A stretch of 17,623 nucleotides of DNA from Altererythrobacter sp. (GTDB lineage: Bacteria > Pseudomonadota > Alphaproteobacteria > Sphingomonadales > Sphingomonadaceae): contig JALZVZ010000288.1 of NCBI GenBank assembly GCA_023299945.1, forward strand, positions 1 through 17,623. The letters are read 5' to 3'. Position numbers and translations under genes: made by a program. Position 1 is the first letter of the stretch, and every line of letters begins with the position of its first letter. Shown here piece after piece: positions 6,751-14,704 of this stretch. The notes under the pieces were generated by a model that saw only the letters and a program-made list of their open reading frames with translations, was not told the origin of the DNA and ran no database searches.

Positions 6751-9489
6751 TTATTCGCCGAAAGTGCGTTGCCACCAGCCGCCGCGTTTCTTGGTTTCTG
6801 AAGCGTTGCCAGCATCCTTTTCAGGAGCGGCTTCAGCGCTTTTGGTTTCAGGTTTGGCCTCAGTTTTTTCAGCCTTAGTCTTTGCCTTTGCGCGCGAAGC
6901 CTTTTTGGGCGTTTCCACTACATCCGCATCGGCTGCGCCTTCATCGGCTTTCGGCTTGGCCTTGGCGCGAGATTTGCGCTTTGGTTTCTCTGGGGCCTTT
7001 TCCTCAGTATCGACGATAGTGTCGCCAGCAGAAGCATCTTCAACTGTCTTCTTCGCGCGGGAGGCCCGCTTACGTTTCGGCTTTTCGACGGCAGGGGCTT
7101 CTTCAACATCGGCGCTTGCTTCAGTTGTTTCAGCGGCTGTGTCAGCCTTCTTCTTGCGAGGTGCGCGCTGGCGCTTAGGCTTCTCTTCCGGAGTTGCCTC
7201 CTCAGCCGGAGCATCGCCCACAGTCGCATCTTCAGACGGCTGATTAGACGGTTCGCCCTCGGTGCCCTCAGTGCCTTCTACTGGTGCACCATCCTCATCC
7301 GTGTTTTTACGGCGACGTCGTCCACCACGGCTGCGGCGGCGACGCTTAGGTCTATCTTCGCCATCCTCATCATCATCGCTTGAGCGTTCGTTGCTACGGT
7401 TTTCACCGTCATTGTCGCCGTTATTATCTTCGCCATCGCCATCGCCATCACCGCGATCACGGTTTTTATTGCGACCGCGACCTCCGCGGCGGCGGCGGCG
7501 TTTCTTGGGACGATCTTCCTGATCTTCGTCTTCGTCACGCTCAATAATTTCGTCCTCATCATCGTCTTCATCGACAATAGGATCGAACTTAGGTGCCTCT
7601 GTCGGGCGAGGGCCTGAGCTGGCGACGGCCATCTTCGCGCCTTCATCCTCGCCCTCGGGGATGACTTGAACGCTAACACCATAACGGTGCTCAATTTCGA
7701 CCAATTCATCGCGCTTGGAATTGAGCAGATAGACCGCCGCTTCCGTACTGGCCGAAAGCGCAATAATCGTGCCCTTGCCGCGTGCTGCTTCGTCTTCGAT
7801 TAAGCGTAGCGCAGAAAGGCCGGCAGATGATGCTGTGCGAACAAGACCCGTTCCATCGCAATGCGGACATTCGCGTGTGGAGGCTTCCAAAACGCCGGTG
7901 CGCAAACGTTGGCGGCTCATTTCCATCAAGCCAAAGCTGGATATGCGGCCCACTTGAATACGGGCACGGTCGTTTTTGAGCGCGTCCTTCATTGTCTTTT
8001 CGACTTTGCGGACATTGGAATTGTAATCCATGTCGATAAAATCGATCACGACCAGACCGGCCATGTCGCGAAGGCGCAATTGACGGGCAATCTCGCGCGC
8101 CGCTTCTAGGTTTGTGGCAGTCGCGGTTTGCTCAATCCCGTGTTCCTTGGTGGAGCGGCCTGAGTTAATGTCGATAGACACCAGAGCCTCGGTCGGGTTG
8201 ATAACCAGATAGCCGCCCGATTTCAGTTGAACGACAGGATCATACATCGCCCGCAATTGATCCTCTGCGCCGTAACGCTGGAACAATGGCACTGGGTCTG
8301 AATAGGCTTTTATCCGGCGCGCATGGCTGGGCATCAGCATTTTCATGAAGCTCTTGGCGGATTTATAACCCTCTTCGCCCTCGACGATAACTTCTTCAAT
8401 CTCGCGATTGTAGATATCACGGATCGCGCGTTTAATCAGATCACTGTCCGAATGCACCAAGGCTGGCGCCGTTGAAGAAAGCGTCTTTTGACGGATTTCG
8501 TCCCACAGGCGCGCAAGGTAATCAAAGTCGCGCTTAATCTCTGTCTTGGTGCGCGTAATCCCAGCGGTCCGCACAATCAGGCCCATGGTTTTGGGCAGCG
8601 ACAGATCGGATACGACTTGCTTTAAGCGCTTGCGATCGGTTGATGAATTGATCTTGCGACTGATCCCGCCCCCGTGTGAGGAATTCGGCATCAGAACCGT
8701 GTAACGGCCTGCAAGGCTGAGATAAGAGGTGAGGGCAGCGCCCTTATTTCCGCGCTCTTCCTTTACAACTTGGACGAGCAACACCTGACGGCGGTGGATA
8801 ACATCTTGAATTTTGTAGCGGCGACGCAGCGCCATACGCTTGGCGCGAACCTCGTCCACTTGCTTAGAACGGCTGCCACCCTTTTTGCCGCCATCTTTTC
8901 CGCCCTGACGGCGGCGACCGCGTCCACGACCACGGCCGCGGCTCTTCCTATCATTATCCGATGAACCTTCTTCAGAATTGCCTTCATCATCTGAACCATC
9001 GTCGTCATCATCGTCGCCTTCGACGGTGCCTTCTTCGATGGTGGCAACCTTGTCCTTTTCCGATGTGTCGATTTCTTCGACTCCATCTTCTGCGAGGTCT
9101 TCAGCGAGGCTTTCAGCAGATTCGTCATCCGCGTCATATTCATCGCCGGGCGTGTTGCCGTCTTCCTCGTCCTCATTGCGGAGGCGGGCCTCTTCTTCGG
9201 CCGCCTCTGCTTCTTCGGCGAGCAGACGTTCGCGGTCATCCTGAGGGATCTGGTAATAGTCTGGGTGGATTTCGCTAAAGGCGAGGAAACCGTGGCGGTT
9301 GCCGCCAAAGTCCACAAATGCTGCCTGCAAAGAGGGTTCGACCCTCGTCACTTTCGCTAGGTAAATATTGCCTTTGATCTGCTTGTGATCTGCAGATTCG
9401 AAATCGAATTCTTCAATTCGGTTGCCTTTTACGACCGCTACCCGGGTTTCTTCCAGGTGGCGCGCGTCGATTAGCATGCGCGTTGCCAT
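6751..9489 (-). CDS. rne: Ribonuclease E
   Basis: This is a 912-residue endoribonuclease, the core of the RNA degradosome. An N-terminal S1 domain (about 35-260) is split by a highly acidic then Arg/Gly-rich insert (about 88-212), as in alphaproteobacterial RNase E. The catalytic DNase I-like domain has both metal-binding aspartates: D440 in VSIDINSG and D483 in VVIDFIDMDYN. The Zn-link cysteines C541 and C544 lie in CPHCDGTG. From about residue 630 the tail is disordered, with alternating Asp/Glu and Arg/Lys blocks, and ends GGWWQRTFGE. In Caulobacter a C-terminal GWW-type motif docks PNPase, so this end probably does the same. The ATG at 9489 has GGAG about 9 bases upstream. Expression may be controlled by the leader described at 9503-9558, since RNase E autoregulates its own mRNA in E. 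coli. Confidence 0.98.
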   Translation of the reverse strand: MATRMLIDARHLEETRVAVVKGNRIEEFDFESADHKQIKGNIYLAKVTRVEPSLQAAFVDFGGNRHGFLAFSEIHPDYYQIPQDDRERLLAEEAEAAEEEARLRNEDEEDGNTPGDEYDADDESAESLAEDLAEDGVEEIDTSEKDKVATIEEGTVEGDDDDDDGSDDEGNSEEGSSDNDRKSRGRGRGRGRRRQGGKDGGKKGGSRSKQVDEVRAKRMALRRRYKIQDVIHRRQVLLVQVVKEERGNKGAALTSYLSLAGRYTVLMPNSSHGGGISRKINSSTDRKRLKQVVSDLSLPKTMGLIVRTAGITRTKTEIKRDFDYLARLWDEIRQKTLSSTAPALVHSDSDLIKRAIRDIYNREIEEVIVEGEEGYKSAKSFMKMLMPSHARRIKAYSDPVPLFQRYGAEDQLRAMYDPVVQLKSGGYLVINPTEALVSIDINSGRSTKEHGIEQTATATNLEAAREIARQLRLRDMAGLVVIDFIDMDYNSNVRKVEKTMKDALKNDRARIQVGRISSFGLMEMSRQRLRTGVLEASTRECPHCDGTGLVRTASSAGLSALRLIEDEAARGKGTIIALSASTEAAVYLLNSKRDELVEIEHRYGVSVQVIPEGEDEGAKMAVASSGPRPTEAPKFDPIVDEDDDEDEIIERDEDEDQEDRPKKRRRRRGGRGRNKNRDRGDGDGDGEDNNGDNDGENRSNERSSDDDEDGEDRPKRRRRSRGGRRRRKNTDEDGAPVEGTEGTEGEPSNQPSEDATVGDAPAEEATPEEKPKRQRAPRKKKADTAAETTEASADVEEAPAVEKPKRKRASRAKKTVEDASAGDTIVDTEEKAPEKPKRKSRAKAKPKADEGAADADVVETPKKASRAKAKTKAEKTEAKPETKSAEAAPEKDAGNASETKKRGGWWQRTFGE

Positions 9490-9502
9490 TTATATGTCTC
9501 CG

Positions 9503-9558
9503 AACGCCGCCGGAAAGGGATAAGCCCCATTGTGACAGTCCCAAATATGAGCGGCGTT
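9503..9558 (-). promoter_or_regulatory. Inverted repeat in the rne 5' leader, abutting the ribosome site
   Basis: AACGCCGC (9503-9510) and GCGGCGTT (9551-9558) form a perfect 8-base inverted repeat with a 40-base spacer. The spacer can itself pair GGGA with TCCC. In the rne mRNA the closing arm ends one base before the GGAG ribosome site, so folding could affect initiation. This placement suits a control element, but function is inferred. Confidence 0.45.
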
Positions 9559-9938
9559 GATTTGTGTGATTACCGAAAGCTGCGAAAAATGCAGGACGTT
9601 CGGTGTTTAAGGTTCGGCCCGTAGCGAATGTGCCGCGAGGCGAAATGTCTGTGTCTGCTGTGGCAAAATCGTGCTGCGGAATAATCCTATCCAGCACTGC
9701 CTTAACCGCATTCGCCGCCCCATTCGAAATTGCGCGCGCCTCTGAACTGTCTGGGCGCTGCTGGAGGGTTTGCGGAAAGGAAAATCGTGTCACTGCATCA
9801 ACCTGTTGTCGGGATTCGCGCAGTCTAAAATGCCTTGCGAACCAAGGAAATTGCCAACCGATCATGCGCCGAACGCGCCCAATCGTTGTAAATTTCTCTT
9901 GAGAATGGTGTTAGCAGTGTGGGTTTCACCCTGCAACC

Positions 9939-9963
9939 ATGTTGCGTTTGTTAGTCGCAACAT
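9939..9963 (+). repeat. Perfect inverted repeat just upstream of the amidase start
   Basis: ATGTTGCG (9939-9946) and CGCAACAT (9956-9963) are perfect 8-base complements around a 9-base loop. The second arm ends 8 bases before the ATG at 9972, where a ribosome site would normally be, and no purine-rich site is visible there. It could be an operator or an mRNA hairpin; the sequence alone does not decide. Confidence 0.5.
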
Positions 9964-9971
9964 TCTAACGC

Positions 9972-10862
9972 ATGGTAACGATGGCGTTATCTAAACATCT
10001 TTTTTGGATTTTTTTGGTCTTTGCTGTGCTGCCCTTGGCGGTGTTGGCGGGCTATGCCGCTACTGGCCAGAAGCTGGCTGTTCCCACCATGGGGCGCGGT
10101 TACGTGGTGCAGCTCACACTGCCTGAATTGGAAGAGCAAGTGGTTCTGCCCGATGTCTTTGGACCGCAAGATGCTTCGCGGCCATTGGTGGTTATCGATG
10201 CAGGGCATGGCGGGCGTGATCCAGGCGCAAGCGGGACCGGCGTTAAGGAAAAGGATGTTGTCCTAGGCTTAGCCAAAGCTTTGCGTGATGAATTGCTCAG
10301 GCAAGGCGGTATCCGTGTGGCATTAACGCGGGAAGATGATCGCTTACTTGTGTTGGCTGAGCGCCCAGAGATTGCCCGGCGACTGGGTGCGGACCTTTTT
10401 CTGTCCATTCATGCCGATAGCGCTGGCGAGATAAGTTCGGTTAGCGGGGCAAGTATTTACACATTGTCGAACGAAGCATCCAGCGATGCCGCCGCGCGTT
10501 TTGCTGCGCGCGAAAATGATGCCGACCGATTAAACGGGGTCTCGGTTGAAGGGCAAAGCGAAGCGGTGAGCGATATTTTGGTGGAATTGTCACAGCGCCG
10601 CAGCCAAGAGGATTCGGCGGGCTTTTCTTCCCTCATTATCCGCGAGGCGGGCGGGAAATTGCGCTTTCATCCGCAGGCCCAAAGGTCGGCTGAATTGGCG
10701 GTGCTGCGAGCACCAGATATTCCTTCTGTATTATTTGAAAGCGGTTTCATCACGAACCCAGAGGATGCCAGGCGGCTGACCTCGGAAGAAGGCAAGGCGC
10801 AATTCGCGAGCGTGATGGCGCGTGCGATTCAGGTGTATTTTGCCCGAATTTCCGACGAATAG
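9972..10862 (+). CDS. amiC: N-acetylmuramoyl-L-alanine amidase (Amidase_3), membrane-anchored or exported
   Basis: This is a 296-residue zinc amidase that cleaves the amide between N-acetylmuramic acid and the stem peptide in the periplasm, typically for daughter-cell separation. A hydrophobic segment (about 9-28) is a signal peptide or anchor. The catalytic domain begins VVIDAGHGGRDPG with Zn ligand H79; E93 in KEKD and H147 in SIHAD complete the site, and E256 in LFESGFITN is the catalytic glutamate. The helix DILVELSQRR with SLIIREAG (about 201-227) matches the regulatory block that covers the active site in AmiC-type enzymes. There is no room for an N-terminal AMIN domain. The start is uncertain: ATG 9972 or ATG 9981. 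PBP1a follows on the same strand, and the family and neighbourhood support the symbol, though another amidase name could apply. Confidence 0.92.
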   Translation: MVTMALSKHLFWIFLVFAVLPLAVLAGYAATGQKLAVPTMGRGYVVQLTLPELEEQVVLPDVFGPQDASRPLVVIDAGHGGRDPGASGTGVKEKDVVLGLAKALRDELLRQGGIRVALTREDDRLLVLAERPEIARRLGADLFLSIHADSAGEISSVSGASIYTLSNEASSDAAARFAARENDADRLNGVSVEGQSEAVSDILVELSQRRSQEDSAGFSSLIIREAGGKLRFHPQAQRSAELAVLRAPDIPSVLFESGFITNPEDARRLTSEEGKAQFASVMARAIQVYFARISDE

Positions 10863-10916
10863 AGCACAAAGCATGTAGCGCGGGGAGAATTTGCCGTGCT
10901 ATAGACCGTGATAATT

Positions 10917-13475
10917 ATGGAAGAACAATCGAGCATATCGGGTCTGCGTTTTAGCCTCCAGCGTCATTCTGGAGAGTTTTTTGAACGCGTCCGCGCTATT
11001 TGGCGTGGCAAGAAATTGGTTCGCTGGGCGGTCTATGCCGGTCTGCTGCTAATCATCCTTTGGGCGGTTTTCTGGGTATTTCTTACCCGTGATTTGCCCG
11101 ATGCAGAAAGCCTGGTCGATTACGAAACGCCGCTGCCCACGGTGGTGCGCGGTATCGATGGTGAGATCGTCCATTCCTATGCCCGAGAGCGCCGGGTTCA
11201 GCTGCAATATGCCGATTTTCCAGAGACGATGGTCGAATCGTTTTTGGCCGCTGAGGATAAAACCTTCTTCGATCATGGCGGGGTGGATTTGCCCGGCACG
11301 CTGAACGCAGTGTTCGATTATGCGACCAAATTTGGGTCTGGTGAACGCGCTGTTGGCGGCTCCACCATTACACAGCAAGTCGCGAAAAACCTGTTGCTGG
11401 GTGATGAGTATTCGGTCACGCGCAAGCTAAAAGAAATGGTGCTAGCCCGCCGGATCGAAGCCGTTTTGTCCAAGGAAGAAATCCTTGAACTTTACCTCAA
11501 TGAAATTCCGCTGGGTCGCCGCAGCTTTGGCGTGCAGGCCGCTAGCCGCGCATATTTCGACAAAGATGTCGGTGAGCTTGAGCTGCATCAGATGGCGTTT
11601 CTTGCTATTCTGCCAAAGGCACCTGAACGCTATGGCCGCGCCGCAAACGAAGAAGCAGCGTTAAACAGGCGATCAATCGTTTTGTCGCAGATGGAAGTGA
11701 ATGATTTTATTAACGCGTCGGAGCGTGATGCTGCAACCGCGCAACCGCTTGGCCTGGTAACCCAGCGATCGCGCAATACAGAAGTTGATGCAGGCTACTT
11801 CCTCGAAGAAGTGCGCCGCGATCTGATCGCGCAATTTGGCGAAACGGCCGAGGATACAGGCAGCAGCGAGAAGGCCGGCAATAGCGTCTATGCTGGCGGG
11901 CTTTGGGTGCGCACTTCGCTGGATACTGAAATTCAAGATGCCGCCAGTGCAGCTTTGCGTGAAGGCCTATTCCGCTATCATGGACGGCGCGGTTGGACCG
12001 GGCCAATTGCAACCATCAATTTTGACGACGGCCCTTGGGCGCGGCAACTGGGTAGCTCAAACATTGGTGTAAAATATAAGGATTACCGCGTTGGCGTTGT
12101 GACCAAGAAATCAGGTGTTACGGCAACGATTGGTTTTAGCAATGGAGACGAGGCGCCGCTCATTGGTTTACCGTCCAAGCTAAAGGCTGGCGATGTTATC
12201 GCGGTCAGCCCGTCTGGCAAAAATTTCAAGGTTCGCACTCTGCCAGAGGTGCAGGGCGGATTGGTTGTGCAGAATGCGCAATATGGCCGCATCCTCGCGA
12301 TGCAGGGCGGGTTTGATTACCGCCTTTCTGATTTTAACCGGGCAACACAGGCTCAACGTCAGCCGGGCTCAACCATCAAGCCGTTTGTTTATGCCACTGG
12401 CCTCGACAATGGAATGACCCCGTCGAGCGAAATTCAGAACGGCAAATATTGTTACTACCAGGGGCGCAAATACGGTAAGAAATGTTTCCGTGGCGGACGT
12501 GCTGGAACTTTCCCACTGCGATATGGACTTGAGCAATCGCAGAACGTTATGACTGTGCAAATTGCCATGACATCTGGCATGGAGAACGTCGTCAAAACGA
12601 TCGATAAAATGGGTATTGGTCTCTATGATCCCTATCCTGCTTTTGCATTGGGTGCAGGCGAGACCACAGTTGAGAAAATGGTCGCGGCATATTCTGCTCT
12701 GGCCAATCATGGGCGCCTGTCTAAACCATCCGTCATTGATTATGTCCAAGACCGGCGCGGCAAGGTGATTTTCCGTGCAGACAAACGCGAATGCGAGGGT
12801 TGCAATATGGCGCAATGGGACGGACAGCCAATGCCGCGTCTTGGGCCTGTTGGTGCCCAAGTCATGGATGCGCGCACAGCCTATCAAACCATGCATATGC
12901 TTGAGGGTGTAGTGACCCGCGGCACCGCCAAAAACCTCAATAATTTGGGCCTGCCATTGTTCGGTAAAACCGGCACAACGACCGGACCGAAGGATGTATG
13001 GTTTGTTGGCGGGACGCAGGAGCTGGTCGCTGGCGCTTATGTTGGATTTGACCAACCGCGCAATATGGGTGGTTATGCCCAAGGCGGTACTATCGCAGCG
13101 CCAATCATCAAATCACTGATCAAGGGATCGCGCGATCGTTGGTCCGATTTGCCCGCCGTTGCGCCAACGGGCGTGCGGATGGTCCGGGTTGATCGGCGCT
13201 CGGGCAAGCGTGTGCTATCGGGCAGGGCAAGCAGCGCGGAAAAGGCCAGTGTGATTTGGGAGGCTTTCAAACCCGATACAGAACCACCGCGCGAAACCCG
13301 CAAGGATATTATCGCCGCCAAGCGCGAAGAGATATTGGCGCTTGTGCGCAAGGGTAGGGGCGCCGCTGTACGCGCCAAGCCAAAGAAAAAGCCTAAGGTT
13401 GAGGAGGCTCCTACACCCGCAGCACCGGCAGAGGCAGGTGCAGACTTCACCGAGGATCAAGGCGGTATTTATTAG
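10917..13475 (+). CDS. mrcA: Bifunctional penicillin-binding protein 1A (class A PBP)
   Basis: The protein is 852 residues from ATG 10917; a GTG at 10908 is an alternative, and neither has a good ribosome site. It polymerises glycan strands and cross-links peptides in the periplasm. After a short cytoplasmic N-terminus one membrane helix follows (about 38-58, AGLLLIILWAVFWVF). The GT51 glycosyltransferase domain has catalytic E113 in AAEDKTFFDHGG, the GGSTITQQVAKNLLL motif and the RRIEAVLSKEEILELYLNE segment. An OB-like linker precedes the transpeptidase with S485-x-x-K488 (GSTIKPF), S541-Q-N and K684-T-G-T. The C-terminus is a Lys/Ala/Pro-rich disordered tail. Four cysteines in the periplasmic part form two close pairs (C512/C523 and C626/C629). 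The gene lies 54 bases after the amidase and is likely cotranscribed with it. Confidence 0.97.
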   Translation: MEEQSSISGLRFSLQRHSGEFFERVRAIWRGKKLVRWAVYAGLLLIILWAVFWVFLTRDLPDAESLVDYETPLPTVVRGIDGEIVHSYARERRVQLQYADFPETMVESFLAAEDKTFFDHGGVDLPGTLNAVFDYATKFGSGERAVGGSTITQQVAKNLLLGDEYSVTRKLKEMVLARRIEAVLSKEEILELYLNEIPLGRRSFGVQAASRAYFDKDVGELELHQMAFLAILPKAPERYGRAANEEAALNRRSIVLSQMEVNDFINASERDAATAQPLGLVTQRSRNTEVDAGYFLEEVRRDLIAQFGETAEDTGSSEKAGNSVYAGGLWVRTSLDTEIQDAASAALREGLFRYHGRRGWTGPIATINFDDGPWARQLGSSNIGVKYKDYRVGVVTKKSGVTATIGFSNGDEAPLIGLPSKLKAGDVIAVSPSGKNFKVRTLPEVQGGLVVQNAQYGRILAMQGGFDYRLSDFNRATQAQRQPGSTIKPFVYATGLDNGMTPSSEIQNGKYCYYQGRKYGKKCFRGGRAGTFPLRYGLEQSQNVMTVQIAMTSGMENVVKTIDKMGIGLYDPYPAFALGAGETTVEKMVAAYSALANHGRLSKPSVIDYVQDRRGKVIFRADKRECEGCNMAQWDGQPMPRLGPVGAQVMDARTAYQTMHMLEGVVTRGTAKNLNNLGLPLFGKTGTTTGPKDVWFVGGTQELVAGAYVGFDQPRNMGGYAQGGTIAAPIIKSLIKGSRDRWSDLPAVAPTGVRMVRVDRRSGKRVLSGRASSAEKASVIWEAFKPDTEPPRETRKDIIAAKREEILALVRKGRGAAVRAKPKKKPKVEEAPTPAAPAEAGADFTEDQGGIY

Positions 13476-13521
13476 GGCGAGCCATCCGTTGTGATCACCG
13501 TTCCAATTCCGCCATCCGCTT

Positions 13522-13527
13522 TACAAT
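13522..13527 (+). promoter_or_regulatory. Possible -10 element for prfB
   Basis: TACAAT, one base from the TATAAT consensus, lies 50 bases before the prfB start in the 101-base gap after PBP1a. The best upstream partner, TTCCAA at 13501-13506, gives only a 15-base spacer, so support is weak. Confidence 0.28.
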
Positions 13528-13576
13528 TACACGCGGCGCGTTAATCGCAGCCAAGAACTTTATTGAAGGAAATACC

Positions 13577-14704
13577 ATGCGGGCCGAAGGTCAGGCTCAT
13601 ATCGCGCGCATCGAAGCCGCACTCGATTTGGTTCGCCAATCCTTGGGTTGGGAGAGCGCCTTGCGGCGTCTGGACGAGCTGAACGCGCGCGTTCAAGATC
13701 CTACGCTCTGGGACAATCCCAAGGAAGCGCAAGCGGTCAGCCGCGAGCAGAAAATGCTCGAAACATCGGTGGGCACGGTCAATGAAATCTCATCCGAAAT
13801 GTCTGATGCGATGGAATTCATCGAAATGGGCGAGGCGGAGGGCGATGCAGAGATCGTTGATGATGGCCATGCGTCGCTAGCCAAATTGGCCGACCGTGCT
13901 GATGCCGACAAAGTGCAAGCGCTTTTATCGGGCGAGGCGGATGCGAACGACACCTACGTTGAAATTCACGCTGGTGCTGGCGGCACGGAAAGCCAAGACT
14001 GGGCCGAAATGCTGCAACGCATGTACACTCGCTGGGGCGAGCGGCGCGGCTATAAGGTTGAGATGGTCGACTATCACGCAGGCGAGCAGGCTGGGATCAA
14101 ATCGGCTACCTTGCTGATGAAGGGCGAGAACGCCTTTGGTTACGCCAAGACGGAAAGCGGCGTTCACCGGCTCGTGCGGATCAGCCCCTATGACAGCGCC
14201 GCGAAACGCCACACCAGTTTCTCCAGCGTGTGGGTCTATCCGGTTATCGATGATGATATCGATATTGAGATCAATGAAGGTGACCTCAAGATCGACACCT
14301 ACCGCGCGTCTGGCTCTGGCGGCCAGCACGTCAACACCACCGACAGCGCCGTGCGGATCACGCATCAGCCCACCGGCATTGTCGTGGCCAGCCAGAACGA
14401 TCGCAGCCAGCACAAGAACCGTGCAACCGCGATGAACATGCTAAAAGCGCGCATGTTTGAACGCGAAATGGCGGCGCGCGAGGCGGTGGCCTCGGGCGAA
14501 TATCAGGAAAAGAGCGAGATTGGCTGGGGCCATCAGATCCGTTCTTATGTTCTTCAGCCCTATCAGATGGTCAAAGATCTGCGCACCGGCTACACCTCCA
14601 GCTCGCCTGACAAAGTTCTTGACGGAGAGATCGATGAGTTCATCTCAGCGGCTCTTGCCCAGCAAGTTACGGGCGAGACGGTTGAGGTGGAGGACGTAGA
14701 ATAA
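13577..14704 (+). CDS. prfB: Peptide chain release factor 2
   Basis: This 375-residue class I release factor recognises UGA and UAA stop codons and triggers peptide release. The peptidyl-hydrolysis motif GGQ is at residues 248-250 (SGSGGQHVNTT). The tripeptide that reads the stop codon in RF2, SPF in E. coli, is SPY here (VRISPYDSAAKRHTSF). The segments AGAGGTESQDWAEM and IGWGHQIRSYVLQPY match RF2 well. The gene is one continuous frame: where many bacteria carry the CUU-UGA-C programmed frameshift, this one reads through as SLGW with no in-frame stop, so that form of autoregulation is absent. The ATG at 13577 has AAGGAAA 5-11 bases upstream. The TAA shares its last base with the next gene's ATG. 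Confidence 0.98.
   Translation: MRAEGQAHIARIEAALDLVRQSLGWESALRRLDELNARVQDPTLWDNPKEAQAVSREQKMLETSVGTVNEISSEMSDAMEFIEMGEAEGDAEIVDDGHASLAKLADRADADKVQALLSGEADANDTYVEIHAGAGGTESQDWAEMLQRMYTRWGERRGYKVEMVDYHAGEQAGIKSATLLMKGENAFGYAKTESGVHRLVRISPYDSAAKRHTSFSSVWVYPVIDDDIDIEINEGDLKIDTYRASGSGGQHVNTTDSAVRITHQPTGIVVASQNDRSQHKNRATAMNMLKARMFEREMAAREAVASGEYQEKSEIGWGHQIRSYVLQPYQMVKDLRTGYTSSSPDKVLDGEIDEFISAALAQQVTGETVEVEDVE

Larger units (their letters stand above)
9490..9971. other. Long gene-free region: rne leader and amidase upstream region
   Basis: At 482 bases this is the only long gap in the window. It separates rne (minus) and the amidase (plus), which diverge. It holds two clear inverted repeats listed separately (9503-9558 and 9939-9963) and a short one, TTCTC-TT-GAGAA at 9894-9905. 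A weak minus-strand promoter candidate pairs TTGCAG (9936-9931) with TAACAC (9913-9908) over 17 bases. If real, the rne leader would be about 400 bases long. Open frames exist on both strands but have no ribosome site and no recognisable protein character. Confidence 0.5.

Noticed and set aside
7262..7522. Repetitive plus-strand Ser/Arg/Pro-rich frame
   Set aside because: It is the reverse of the charge-block tail of rne; the repeats come from the Asp/Glu/Arg codons of that tail.
9332..9346. GAGGGTTCGACCCTC resembles a tRNA T-arm
   Set aside because: It lies inside the S1-domain coding region of rne, and no acceptor, D or anticodon arms can be found around it.
9413..9865. Minus-strand open frame of 150 codons across the rne leader and start
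   Set aside because: No ribosome site before its only ATG, no recognisable domain, and it runs out of frame into rne. It could be an upstream ORF, but nothing in the sequence supports translation.
9603..9902. Plus-strand 99-codon open frame in the same gap
   Set aside because: No ribosome site, and arginine, cysteine and serine content typical of a chance frame.
12369..13082. Minus-strand 237-codon open frame
   Set aside because: Antisense to the PBP1a transpeptidase domain, where all catalytic motifs are intact on the plus strand.
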